From Diplonema japonicum (lineage: Eukaryota > Euglenozoa > Diplonemea > Diplonemida > Diplonemidae), in NCBI GenBank assembly GCA_964019335.1, contig OZ025724.1, forward strand, positions 248,001 through 312,000: a DNA stretch of 64,000 nt. The letters run 5' to 3'. The first letter of the stretch is position 1; each line of letters opens with the position of its first letter. The notes beneath the pieces are model-generated. The model was given only the letters and a program-made list of their open reading frames with translations, had not been told where the DNA came from and did not search any database. The translations under genes and the position numbers were made by a program. Below are positions 21,237 through 30,314 of the stretch, in pieces.

Positions 21237-21973
21237 CTACCTGCACCTATCCCCTTTCAGCAGCGGTTTCTCCTCCTTTGGTGGTCTTGCCGGCCTTCTC
21301 CCCAGCCTGGCCGCTCTTTCTCTTCGTTCTCTTGCCCATTGTCCTTTCAACGCCTCTAGGTCATGCTTGGTCTTCGGTGATGCAAATATCGCCCTCCTGT
21401 TCCATCCGATCACCGCCTTTGTCCTCCCGATGGATCGTAGTGTGTGCACCCTTGTGCACGGCTCAGCTGGGAAGGCCCTCCTTCCTTTCACCTTCTTCAG
21501 TACCCTTCCTAGCTCCCATGTGTGCCAGATCTTCTTCATCAATCCATGCAATCTCCTCGCTTTCTGCTGTACTTCTGCGAGATCCCCCAGCTTCCCTCCA
21601 AGGGTCTTCCCGGTCACGTTCTCGAAATCCAGTGCCAGCTCCACCGTCGAGACTGCGTGTACTCCCGTAGGACATCCCCTGCCGGTAGCTTGCAGAAGTC
21701 CTTGTCCGATGGTACTGGGTGTTCTTGTCCTTGCGTGATCTCCAGCCACTGGTGTGTGTGGTACACCTCTTGCCTCTTCGCTTGCAGGGCTGCGTCCCGC
21801 TCCCCCACCACCGCCAGCAGGTACCTCTGCGTTCCTTCGAGCCTTTCCCTGACATCCTTCCCTGCTCCCCTTGGCAGGATGGGGAGGGGACCCAGGGCCA
21901 CCACGTGGAGGTTCCCCAGCCATCTTTGATTGCGATTATTTTGATTAATTCCAACCCAAATTACCAGCCCCTG
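21237..21973 (-). pseudogene. Retroelement E: C-terminal fragment, frameshifted
   Basis: Two frames combine: 21935 to about 21640 gives ILPRGAGKDVRERLEGTQRY (B: ILPRGHAFAYLEKLQRY), then 21660 down to 21237 gives TVELALDFENVTGKTLGGKL and RVHTLRSIGRTKAV, ending LLKGDRCR. Closest to B and C by eye. One frameshift; no RT. Its 5' end abuts the T-run tail of element C. Confidence 0.78.
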
Positions 21974-22043
21974 AAAAAAAAAAAAAAAATGGGGCTTTGG
22001 TTGCAACACTATTTGGCGTTAAGTGTGCAGCGTGGTGGGGGGT

Positions 22044-25000
22044 CTATCTTGTGTTGTTACCCTTCTGCGTCGCTGCATTTTTATCGGCAGATGGGGTGGG
22101 GATACTTCGGGTAGGTTCGAGGTAGGTCGGCACGAACTTGTCGCTCCAGTCGTCTCTCCCCGGTGAACCGGTTGCGAGTCGCTGTTCGAGGATGAAGCGC
22201 ACCTTGTCGTACGATGCGAATGTGGGTCTGCAGGTATACCCTCGGATCCGTTTGTTTGCACCAATGGATCGGAGGGAGGATGTCAAGAAAGGTTTCCCGG
22301 GGATAGGAGGGGGTCGTGCTTTCTTTTCGGCCACCTCTGACAGTTTTGTCAGAACTTTAGCTAGCCGGTTTGCACGCTTACGTACGTCAGCCGTATCTTC
22401 CAAGATGAGCTGTTTGGTCGTGGCCTCAAAGTCGAGTGCGAGCTCTATCCTTGAGACTGAACCATGTGGGCTCCACTGCAGCATGCGAAGCCATTTGAGC
22501 ACTTCTGGGACAATCGTATCCCCTTGGAAGTGTTTCAGTCCGTTGTTCTTGTACCAATCCAGGCTTGGCACCGAGCACCCTCTTCCAACCAGCGGTCTGT
22601 TCCAAGGGAACCTTTCTACCGCGGCCTTCTTCGTTTCCTGCTTCGCGCTCACTCTCCTGATGATCGCAAGCAGCATCTGTTGTATTACCTCTGGCCGTTC
22701 CGTCTTACATTCCAGAGGGATGATGCCGTGTAGTGCAAGGCAGCGTGTGATCCCCTCTTGCCTGTATGCATGCATTGCAGGGGCGAACTCAGGTGCACCG
22801 CGTACCTCTTCGTGTGCCTTGCATTTCCAGAACGTGTGTATGGTGTACTCGTCTTGCGTGGTGAAGAGCGCCTCACACCCAATACATTGTACCTCTGGTT
22901 CGACGATCGGGTAGCTGCGGAACATGGCACCCGTGATCATCCTCAAGCCAAGTCGTTCCTCTTGCACGGACCTGGCACTCTTCCACACCTCGTTAGTGCG
23001 GACTTCGTCAATTGCGCGGCCGACACCAATAAAGGAGGGTCTGCCTTTGGCAACTGCGTTCCTTCTGATCGCTTTCGTCACTCGCCGTATCTCATGACCT
23101 CTGGCAGCTTTATGCACGCCCAAGAGGGCCCTGGCCCAAGGCCATCCGAGCTTGGCTGGTTCCAGAAGACGCAGGAGTGTTCCTATGGGACCAGCGGACC
23201 TCATATTCTTCGTGTACTTCTTCCGGATCTTTCTTGCACGCTTTCGTATTCTTCGATTTTCCGCTAGCCTCAGGACGGTGCCCGCCGTCTTGTAGGCAAA
23301 GGCAGCAAGAGGGTCGTGTGTGTGGCCCGGTAGTGCGATGTTCAAGAGCGCGCCCGATGAGCGCGTGGTGTTGTACGGACCCCACAGACAATCTGTTACA
23401 GCGATCCTAAGGGCGTCGATCTTCGCGTTTGACGGTGGGGCATATGGCGCACCGTATAAGGCAGCGGGTAGAATAGATTGGCTCACGATGAGGGCTTTCT
23501 TTGTAAAGGGTAGTTGTAACGCGGCCAGTCTCTTGGCTGTCTCGACCGCTTTCTCCACCCTCTTGTTGTCAGCCCTACCTTTCCTTTCCATTGACAGAGT
23601 GACTCCAAGGATCTTCACCTTCTTCTTCGTAGCAAACGTAAATCCACCCTGTCGTAGAGTTGACGTATACTTCTTCACGGTGCTGAAAGCAAGCGTCTTC
23701 TCGTGGTTCAGAGCCATCCCTGTGATTTTACAGAACTCGGATACTCTATCAACAGCTCGCTGTACGTGTCGTTCTGACTTCCTGCTGTACATCGTCACAT
23801 CATCGGCGTATGAGGTAGTTTTTGCCTTCGTCAAGTGTCCGATTTCTTTGACCATGATCGACAGCAGTGCGTTGATCAGAACGGCCGACAGCGGGCACCC
23901 CTGGAGGATTCCATTGTCCACGTGTAGCACCTCGCCTACCCCAAGCGGTAGTTTTAGTCGGCGTTGCAGATTCTCGATACACGTATCGCATCGGACGGGT
24001 GATGGATACGCTCAGGCCAAGGTCCTCTACTAACGAAAGGGCAATCTCCTGCGGAACTCGATCAAAGCACTTTTGGAAGTCCAGCGCTAAGCCATACAGT
24101 GGCCTCCCACCTAGGAGTGCATCCTCTACCATTGTCGATATGTCCATGAGGACATGGTCAGCTCCGTGTTTGGGCCTGAAGCCGTGCATGGTGGGATCGA
24201 TCCATTTCTCCTGCCATTCGAGAACATGTTTGAGTCGGACACAGGCCCACAGGCGGTAAATCACACTGGTGACGGTGATCGGTCGATGGTCAAGCGGTTG
24301 GCCTGTACCATTTTTCGGGAGCATCGAGATCAACGCAGTCATCACAGTGTCGGGCCAACGACCCTGTAGCTCAATAGCATTGAAAAGGTCCGCGAATGAG
24401 CCAAGAACATCGTCCGGCAGACAATGGAGCTCAGCAAAGCGCCACCCGTCAACAGCACACGCAGTCTTCTTCTTCGTTCTCGCGAGGACTACGCGCAAGT
24501 CCTGCACCGTAATCAGAGGACATGTCATTTCGGTGCGTTTGATGAACTGTCCGTAGGTCGCTTTGAATTTCTTGTACGACGGCTTGGTCTCTCCGTTTCC
24601 GAAGAGGCAGAAAACTTTCGCCCAATGCTGCTCCAAGGTCCTCAACATTTCGACTGCGTTAGCGGTGATCTGCCCACTGTCGCGCCGTACGGTTTGCGTG
24701 GTCTTCGTTTCTTGTTCCACCGTACCATCCTTTAAAAATGCCGTCACACGTTTACGGTCCGTGCCAAACTCTTCCGCAGTCCACCTCGCGTACTCCTTGT
24801 TCCGGTGTCTCTTGTTGCGGCTGATTATCTCAGCGTTCGACTTCGCAGCCCTACCCCTAAGCTCAGCCATCGCCGTGTAAATCTCGTCGTTACAAGACCA
24901 ATCTTGGGGGTCGGGTCTCTCAGTCCATAGCTTCAGACGCACTGCAGTGGTGTACACGTTACGTATCTGTGCCCTCATCTCGTGCGACATGCATCCTATC

Positions 25001-26421
25001 GCGGGTGTTTCTTCCATTCGTCGGATCAATGATTTAATCTTCCGCTTAAGGATCGCGACTTGGTTCTCTTTGCAGGTCGCTGCCCCACACCCTTCATGAT
25101 TCGACGGTGCGGAAATCTCCCGAAGCACCGGTTGCCGCAAGTCTCCTCGCCCCCGCTGTGTGAGATCGGCTCCTAGGAGGTCCTCAACAGCGACGGCTAG
25201 GTATCGAATGGCCGAGTTCAGGTTAGTCAGCAGGGTAGTGTTGAAGATTCTGCGGTCGAACAAGCCAGGCGTTCCCGTGATGACGGTGTTCGGACATTTG
25301 AGCTGTCTGGGTACCTTGTACATGGGTACAAGTTGCCGCATGGCTGGTAACTTCAGCGTCACAGTTAGCGCTCGATGCGACGGCACGCCTATGTCTTCAG
25401 TAACACAGGACACAAGCGCTGCAGCAGCTATGGGGTTCATCAGGATGTAGTCGGGTCTTGTGGCTGCAACGGCAGTAACGTAGGTGGGGCTTGGGTCCCT
25501 CCCTTGATGTTTTGCAAACATCGCGGATGCGTCCACCCAGTGCGTGTTAAGCGCATGTTGCAATGTAGGAGATGCATCGATTGTAGTGTTCATATCTCCA
25601 ACTACAATGATCGGGACCTGGCCTAGCGATATCCGCAATCGGTTTAGGATATTGCAAAGTAAGGTTTCGCGAGCAGCGACTCCAGCCTTCGACTTATCAA
25701 CATCGGCGTACAGGTTAACTACGTGTAACCACCTGTTGCCTTCACCCATCGCGTACATTACATGTTGGAATCTCGTCTGCTGTCCAACATCCGGGAGGAC
25801 ATGCTGTTCTATGCAGGTGCCGGGAATACGGTATAATGTGGCGACGCCTCCCCTCTCCGCTAAGGTTGGGGATTCAACACCGTCCAGCATCAGTCCACGT
25901 TGCGGTTTCCCAAATATGACACGCCTCTGCGTCATACCCGGATCCCCCTTCATTGTTGTAGCCACTTGGAATTGTGTCGTAGCCGTCAGCGCCGTCTCCT
26001 GAACACACAGGATATTGGCTGTTACCTTCTTGAGGATGTGGAATGTGTTGTTCCACGAAGTAACGTTAACCGATGTTATCGTCACTGTGTCGCACGTTTT
26101 CGCATCACCTATCGATGTCAAGGGCGGACGCGGAACACTACCTTTCGTGCCTTGAGGTTCTCCCGCTGGAACGTAGAAGTCCTTCCATAATCCTGTCGTC
26201 TTCACCTTGAGGGATATCTTCTTGCATGGCGGGCCAGGGTTGGGGTGCACATCACCATCAGCTAACAGCCTGAGGAGTGCCTCCATCGCGATGTTTGAAT
26301 ATGCATGTTTTTGGTTGCATATTCGGGGAAGGGAGAAGTAGGGGCTCATGCTAAACACTGAAGGGGGGTAGCAGAGCAGGGGAACACTGATTGGGAGGAA
26401 GATCATGATACGGGTCCTCAT
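22044..26421 (-). pseudogene. Retroelement C ORF2: leader with 2A-like motif, APE endonuclease, reverse transcriptase, CCHC finger
   Basis: Start ATG at 26421. Residues 1-25 are hydrophobic (MRTRIMIFLPISVPLLCY). Residues 57-64 are DVHPNPGP, a 2A-like motif. APE follows: ITSVNVTSWNN, CVQETAL, VVGDMNT, RPDYILMNP; the usual SDH reads PSH. RT: AVDGWRFAELH, PLDHRPITVTS, FRPKHGADHVLMD, LALDFQKCFDRVP, then after the shift GILQGCPLSAV and YADD (23799-23810). The C-terminal part has CIGC-x12-H-x4-C and IELALDFEATTK and ends QKGNNTR. One base is missing near 23960 (YRE in one frame, NLQRRLKLP in the next). Otherwise open over 4.3 kb, so recently active or a sequencing error. Confidence 0.88.
26230..26253 (-). 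other. 2A-like translational recoding motif (DVHPNPGP)
   Basis: Codons for D-V-H-P-N-P-G-P, preceded by MEALLRLLADG. The 2A consensus is D-(V/I)-E-x-N-P-G-P with a hydrophobic Leu-rich stretch before it. Asp, Val, Asn, Pro, Gly, Pro are kept; Glu is His. Ribosomes skip the Gly-Pro bond at active 2A sites. Activity here is not shown. Confidence 0.7.
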
Positions 26422-27158
26422 CTTTGGCGATGTGTGCTCTTCCCTGTTGCACACTTCTGATGTTGTTGTTTTTGTTGATGTTGTTGTAGAAGTTGTTGAG
26501 TTGCGCCTAGCTGTTGCACCATAGGCGCCATTGCCTGCGCGATCAACCTTTGTACCACATCGGTAGCTCCAAGCGGGTCTTGGGTGGGCGGGGTCGGTTC
26601 TGGTTTCTTGGTAGCGGTAACCTGCTGTACGGCCTGCTGCAGTTGCTGGATCTGTTGGACGATGGGTTTCAGTGCCTCTGCGATGATGCCGTTCACCATG
26701 TCCGCCCAGTTCGGTGGTGTAGGCTGCGGGGACGACAACGAAGGTTGTTGGGGTTTCCAGGCGCTCGTCGTGCCACCTTGGAACGTCACAGTCCCGCCGA
26801 TCCCTACACCTTCCTTCTTCGCCTTCGGGTTTTTCGCCTTTGGGTTTTTCGCCTTCGGGTCTCTCGCATTCGGGTTCTTCGCCTTCGCCCCAGCCGTCTT
26901 TTTCGGTCTTTGGTTTACCACAGTCTTCGATGTCACGTCGCCCTTCTCCGCGTCGGTCTCCTCCATCTTGGCGTCCACTCGGCGCTCGTTCTTCTTCCTT
27001 AGCAGTCCGATCCCACCGAACAGCGGCACCTCGAACCCGGGTGGCTCCTTCTGTGCTAGCAGCATCCACCTTTTGGTCGACCCTCTTAGGGATGACCGAG
27101 TCACCTCGACCGTCCACCCCCATGCAGCCAACATCATCTTGAGCTCTGTTGGTCTCAT
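26418..27158 (-). CDS. Retroelement C ORF1: basic, Gln-rich RNA-binding-type protein
   Basis: From ATG at 27158 (MRPTELKMMLAAWGW) 246 residues to TGA at 26418. The frame is open further upstream through a T-run (poly-Phe), but that run looks like an element border, so I take the first ATG inside it. A Lys/Ala/Pro repeat (NPKAKNPKAKNPKA) resembles histone H1 tails and would bind nucleic acid. Two helical Gln-rich segments (IVQQIQQLQQAVQQV; QQLLQQHQQKQQHQ) could form a coiled coil. No OTU domain is visible, unlike ORF1 of B and D. Stop and next start share ATGA. Confidence 0.65.
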   Translation of the reverse strand: MRPTELKMMLAAWGWTVEVTRSSLRGSTKRWMLLAQKEPPGFEVPLFGGIGLLRKKNERRVDAKMEETDAEKGDVTSKTVVNQRPKKTAGAKAKNPNARDPKAKNPKAKNPKAKKEGVGIGGTVTFQGGTTSAWKPQQPSLSSPQPTPPNWADMVNGIIAEALKPIVQQIQQLQQAVQQVTATKKPEPTPPTQDPLGATDVVQRLIAQAMAPMVQQLGATQQLLQQHQQKQQHQKCATGKSTHRQR

Positions 27159-27207
27159 GTCGCGTGGCACCTTCTCCAGATACCAAGCCTCCGTCTGCGG
27201 TGTCGCT

Positions 27208-28065
27208 AAAAAAAAAAAAAAACTCGGTGAAACTGGTTGTGGATTGCGGGATCCCCTTGTCGCAGTCATCACATTTTTTTTTCGGAGGCCTTTTGCTTTC
27301 TTGGGCACTGCCTCTACTGCTCTACTATTTTTGGAACTTACTGTGTTAGAGCAAAGCTATCTTGTCCACGTAGCTGGGGTAATGTCGTACAAAGCCTCCT
27401 TATAGCCACAAGGGACATAGGAGTCGTGGAGGTGGGACTGCTCGCACACGTGTCCTCGGTTGCTTCTGATGTAGCACTCTGCACATATTAAACAACACAT
27501 GTTTATGCCCTCAGGCCAGTCTGCAGGCAGGGCCGCCACCCTTGCTGTTCCTCGCTCACAGGTTCCGGGCTCGAGTCTCGAGTCTATTTGCAGGCCTTTG
27601 CGTGATGCATCTGGTGAGGAATAATATCTTTTTTGGGTTTGCATTGTTTTTTTTTTTCCTTTTTTTTTCTTCTCCCTTTCCCCCCCTTCCCTCTTAGTTA
27701 AGGCTAGTAACGAACTGTTTACAAGAGAAAAAAAAAGTGGGGGGAAGAAAAAGAAAACGTACAGGGAGAGGTAAGTTTTGCGAGATAGTAGTTTGGGAGT
27801 GGAACAAATGGATTCTTTTCTTCTTCTTTTTTTCTTCTTCTCTCTTTCTTTTATCTTTTTTTCCCTTCCTCTTTCTTTTTTGTTTTTTCTTTTTGTCTAA
27901 AAAAAAAAAAGAAAAAAGAAGCAAAACGGGAAACGATAGAAGGAAGAGAAGAAAAAAAAAATGAAAAAAGTGCACACAAAAGAAAAAGAAAATAGAATTT
28001 AGAGTGCATATGTTTATGTTTGGCAAAAAAAAAAAAAAAAACGAAAGAAAAATCCTTTTGTTGCT
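27208..28065. other. Spacer with possible repeat fragments
   Basis: 27220-27340 may be the 3' end of another element (sense CACCGAG plus T-run). Near 27395, TAGCCACAAGGGACATAGGAGTCGTG resembles the SINE-like unit at 50195. A minus-strand frame (27357-27644) is rich in Cys but has no recognisable fold; I do not call it. From 27640 on only T/C and A runs. Confidence 0.45.
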
Positions 28066-28081
28066 GGGGGCTACGTCCCCC
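28066..28081. other. Hairpin just after the stop of the proline-rich protein gene
   Basis: GGGGGCTACGTCCCCC: 5-bp GC stem, two bases beyond the stop codon at 28084. Could mark the 3' end of the transcript; role unknown. Confidence 0.4.
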
Positions 28082-28083
28082 GC

Positions 28084-28560
28084 TTAGCGCTTTCGTAGTC
28101 TAGCGATCTGTGCCCTGAGGTCTGAAGGACTGGGGCACAGCAGAGGGGCTTCGACATCAGGTCTTTCAAATTTCTTTTTACCGGCAGCTTTTGTTACTTG
28201 CAAGGCTTCGATAGGTTTACTCCTGAAACCTGTAGGTGGAAGCACAGGTGGAGGAGGAGGAGGAGGAGGTGGTGGTACCCCAAAGTTCCTTGCAGGTGCA
28301 GGAGGAGGAGGTGGAACTGATGGTCCCGAAGTTACAGTATTTGCAACAGCCCTGCCCTGTGCCGGTGGTGGGGGTGGGGGTGGGGGCTTCGCCCCCACGA
28401 TTCCCCTCGCCCTCTTCTTCTTCTTTTTATCTTCCACAACATCATCTTGCACCGTCGTGACCTCCACCTGCCCCAAGGTCATGCCACAACCCACATCCCT
28501 TGTCTCCGGCCTGTTGTTGCTTTCATGAGAGGATGCCCCGTCACTACCGCAGTTGCCCAT
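28084..28560 (-). CDS. Small proline-rich protein with N-terminal MGNC acylation signal
   Basis: 158 residues from ATG at 28560. It begins MGNCGSDGASS: Gly2 after Met is the N-myristoylation position, and Cys4 a likely palmitoylation site, so membrane attachment is predicted. A Lys-run (KKKKKRARG) follows, then three proline runs (PPPPPPPP, PPPPPAP, PPPPPPPPPP) of the kind that bind profilin, SH3 or EVH1 domains, as in formin FH1 regions. No FH2 or other actin domain is present. The C-terminus is basic (DLRAQIARLRKR). Role in cortical actin regulation is only a guess. Intergenic distance to the next gene is 180 bases. Confidence 0.75.
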   Translation of the reverse strand: MGNCGSDGASSHESNNRPETRDVGCGMTLGQVEVTTVQDDVVEDKKKKKRARGIVGAKPPPPPPPPAQGRAVANTVTSGPSVPPPPPAPARNFGVPPPPPPPPPPVLPPTGFRSKPIEALQVTKAAGKKKFERPDVEAPLLCPSPSDLRAQIARLRKR

Positions 28561-28741
28561 CTTTTTTTTTTTTTTTTTTTTTTTTTTGTGTATTTAGCTA
28601 GAAAACTATAAAAAAAAATAAATGTAAACTCCAAAAAAAAAAAAAAAAAATCTACACACTTTTATCTCCCCCACTTTTTCATTTTTTTTTTTTTTTTTTT
28701 TTTAAAGAGACCAAAAGGTTTTGCAGTTTTTTCTTTCCCTT

Positions 28742-29863
28742 TCACACCCACGAGTGTGCTCGGATGCCTCTCTCCCGCAGCACCTTGAAGATCTCGTAGC
28801 TGTCGGACAAGGTACGCGTTGAAAGCGCAAGGGTGTCCCTGCCCCACCCGCCGGGCCAGGTCAACGGCGACCTCTTAACATGGTGCTCCCACACAAGCTC
28901 ATCAACAAGGGCGTGGAGCTCAGTGTCTTCAAGAAGCGTGGCGATCAGGGCCTCCTCAACTGTAGGGTTATCGATGTCCAGCTTCACCACACAGAAAGAA
29001 GAAGGCTTACACAGGGACTTTACAAAGTTCCACGGGTTGTCCGGCGAACCAGGAGCAGGTTGAACAGGTATGTTATAGAACGCCATGATCGGCTTAACAT
29101 CCGCAGGGACCTCCGCCCAGTATTTATCCTGAGGTATGGGACTGGCCTCGAAAGCAAGGATTCTGTCAAAGTTGATGTTGTTTGCACGGAATTTTTCGAC
29201 GAACCACTTTTGGCTGGCGTCGCCGGGGCCCTTTGTGTATGTTGATGCTCCAAGGTCGAACAAAATCTTTTCCTCTTCAGGGAGCTGCTCAGCTGACGGG
29301 AAGAGCAGGAATTCCTTTGAAAAGGTTTGGCATTTATATCTTGATCTAATGCAAATTCTGTTTCTTTCGGAGGGAAGCTTATCTTCTTCTAAGCAAACTG
29401 CCCTTGGATGCCGGAGGAATCCCACCAACGGTTCTATTTCTATGTGAAACATCTCAGGCTGCTTGCCCGGACAGGTTTTCTGGTAATCGAAGCGAGAAAA
29501 TATTTTTCGGTCGCGGTTTTTCGACGACATTTGATTTTCGAAATCGATTACGGTTTTTTCGTCGTTTTTCATTACGGTGCAGCCGCCACCTGGTTGTTTC
29601 CAGTGTTCTACGTCACGGGGATCGTCAGGTCCTTGTAGGGTGTCTATGTTTTTTACCCATTTTTCCTCCCATTGGCTTGGAGTGTAGCCCAACCATTTTA
29701 TGGTGCACCCGTCCCTTTGTTTCGTTTCCTTTTCCACCGGCTTGCACTCAACGTTTGTTCTAAAACCGGTTCCTTCACTGTGCCTGTTTCCCAGCAAATA
29801 CCCCACGAGCATCGATGCGATCATTAGGAGGGCTGTGTTTATCTTTTTTGTGTTGACCGCCAT
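28742..29863 (-). CDS. Type II membrane protein with methyltransferase-like (FkbM-type) domain
   Basis: 373 residues from ATG at 29863. A single N-terminal membrane segment (INTALLMIASMLVGYLLGN, 8-26) with a short positive N-terminus suggests Golgi/ER type II topology. The luminal part contains ILFDLGASTYTKGPG, like the SAM-binding motif I (DxGxxxG), then ILAFEASPIP (acidic end of strand 2) and FCVVKLDIDNPTVEEALI, resembling the VDVKIDIEG region of FkbM-type methyltransferases. The order fits a Rossmann methyltransferase. Several Cys may form disulfides. Substrate unknown. Confidence is good for the gene, moderate for the function. Confidence 0.7.
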   Translation of the reverse strand: MAVNTKKINTALLMIASMLVGYLLGNRHSEGTGFRTNVECKPVEKETKQRDGCTIKWLGYTPSQWEEKWVKNIDTLQGPDDPRDVEHWKQPGGGCTVMKNDEKTVIDFENQMSSKNRDRKIFSRFDYQKTCPGKQPEMFHIEIEPLVGFLRHPRAVCLEEDKLPSERNRICIRSRYKCQTFSKEFLLFPSAEQLPEEEKILFDLGASTYTKGPGDASQKWFVEKFRANNINFDRILAFEASPIPQDKYWAEVPADVKPIMAFYNIPVQPAPGSPDNPWNFVKSLCKPSSFCVVKLDIDNPTVEEALIATLLEDTELHALVDELVWEHHVKRSPLTWPGGWGRDTLALSTRTLSDSYEIFKVLRERGIRAHSWV

Positions 29864-30074
29864 TTTCTTTTTAAAAACTTTTTTTTTCGTTTTTTTTTTT
29901 TTTTTTTTTTTTTCCCCCTCCTTCCCCCTCTCTTTTATTGTTTGTGGTTTCTTTTTTGTTTTTTTTTTAAAATTTGAAAAAAGGGAGAAAAAAAAATGGG
30001 TTTGCCGTTGGCTGGTAGTTTAACGGGTTCATCGTCATTTCACTTGCTTTTTTTGACATTTTTTTTTTTTGTGC
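29864..30074. other. Spacer
   Basis: T-runs and pyrimidine-rich DNA; nothing coding seen. Confidence 0.5.
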
Positions 30075-30170
30075 ACGAGGGTTCTTGAATTTAATAAGAA
30101 TTCGGTGTGCAAGGGAGGGGGGGGTGCTCACTGTTCAAGAAGAAATTCACACTAGTCGGTTCTGAGAATT
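30075..30170 (-). repeat. Solo 3' end of a D-type retroelement
   Basis: ATTCGGTGTGCAAGGGAGG, GGTGCTCACTGTTCA and GAAATTCACACTAGTCGGTT match the last bases of element D (30275-30325). It lies only about 100 bases beyond the 3' end of D itself, in the same orientation, so the ends are stacked in tandem. Confidence 0.7.
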
Positions 30171-30314
30171 GCTCGTTGTTGTCAGGTCTTCTTTTTTTTT
30201 ATATTTCTTTTTTTAAAGTTTCGCTCACTTTCGAAATAGTTTCAACAATTTGTTTTAAAAAAAAATTTGATAAATTTCGGTGTGCGGGTGGGTGCTCACC
30301 GTTCAGGGAGAAAT

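Larger units (their letters stand above)
21974..27207 (-). mobile_element. Retroelement C: near-complete APE-type non-LTR retrotransposon with 2A-like leader
   Basis: Sense order: ORF1 (about 27158-26418), ORF2 (26421-22044) overlapping ORF1 by ATGA, short 3' UTR with GATAGACCCCCC, and a 16-T tail (21974-21989). It has APE, RT with YADD and the C-terminal zinc finger; a single frameshift near 23960 separates the RT halves. Its upstream border is probably the T-run at 27208-27221, which on the sense strand follows CACCGAG, like the tail of another element. Confidence 0.88.

Noticed and set aside
23800-27186. Single 1128-residue frame covering all of element C from 27186
   Set aside because: Its first 255 residues are the wrong-frame shadow of ORF1; true ORF2 starts at the ATGA overlap (26421).
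27540-27600. GGTTCCGGGCTCGAGTC as a tRNA T-arm
   Set aside because: No acceptor stem, D-arm or anticodon arm could be folded around it.
27357-27644. Cys-rich minus-strand frame (CCLICAECYIRSN)
   Set aside because: No stable domain, overlaps SINE-like similarity, no plausible neighbours; probably chance.
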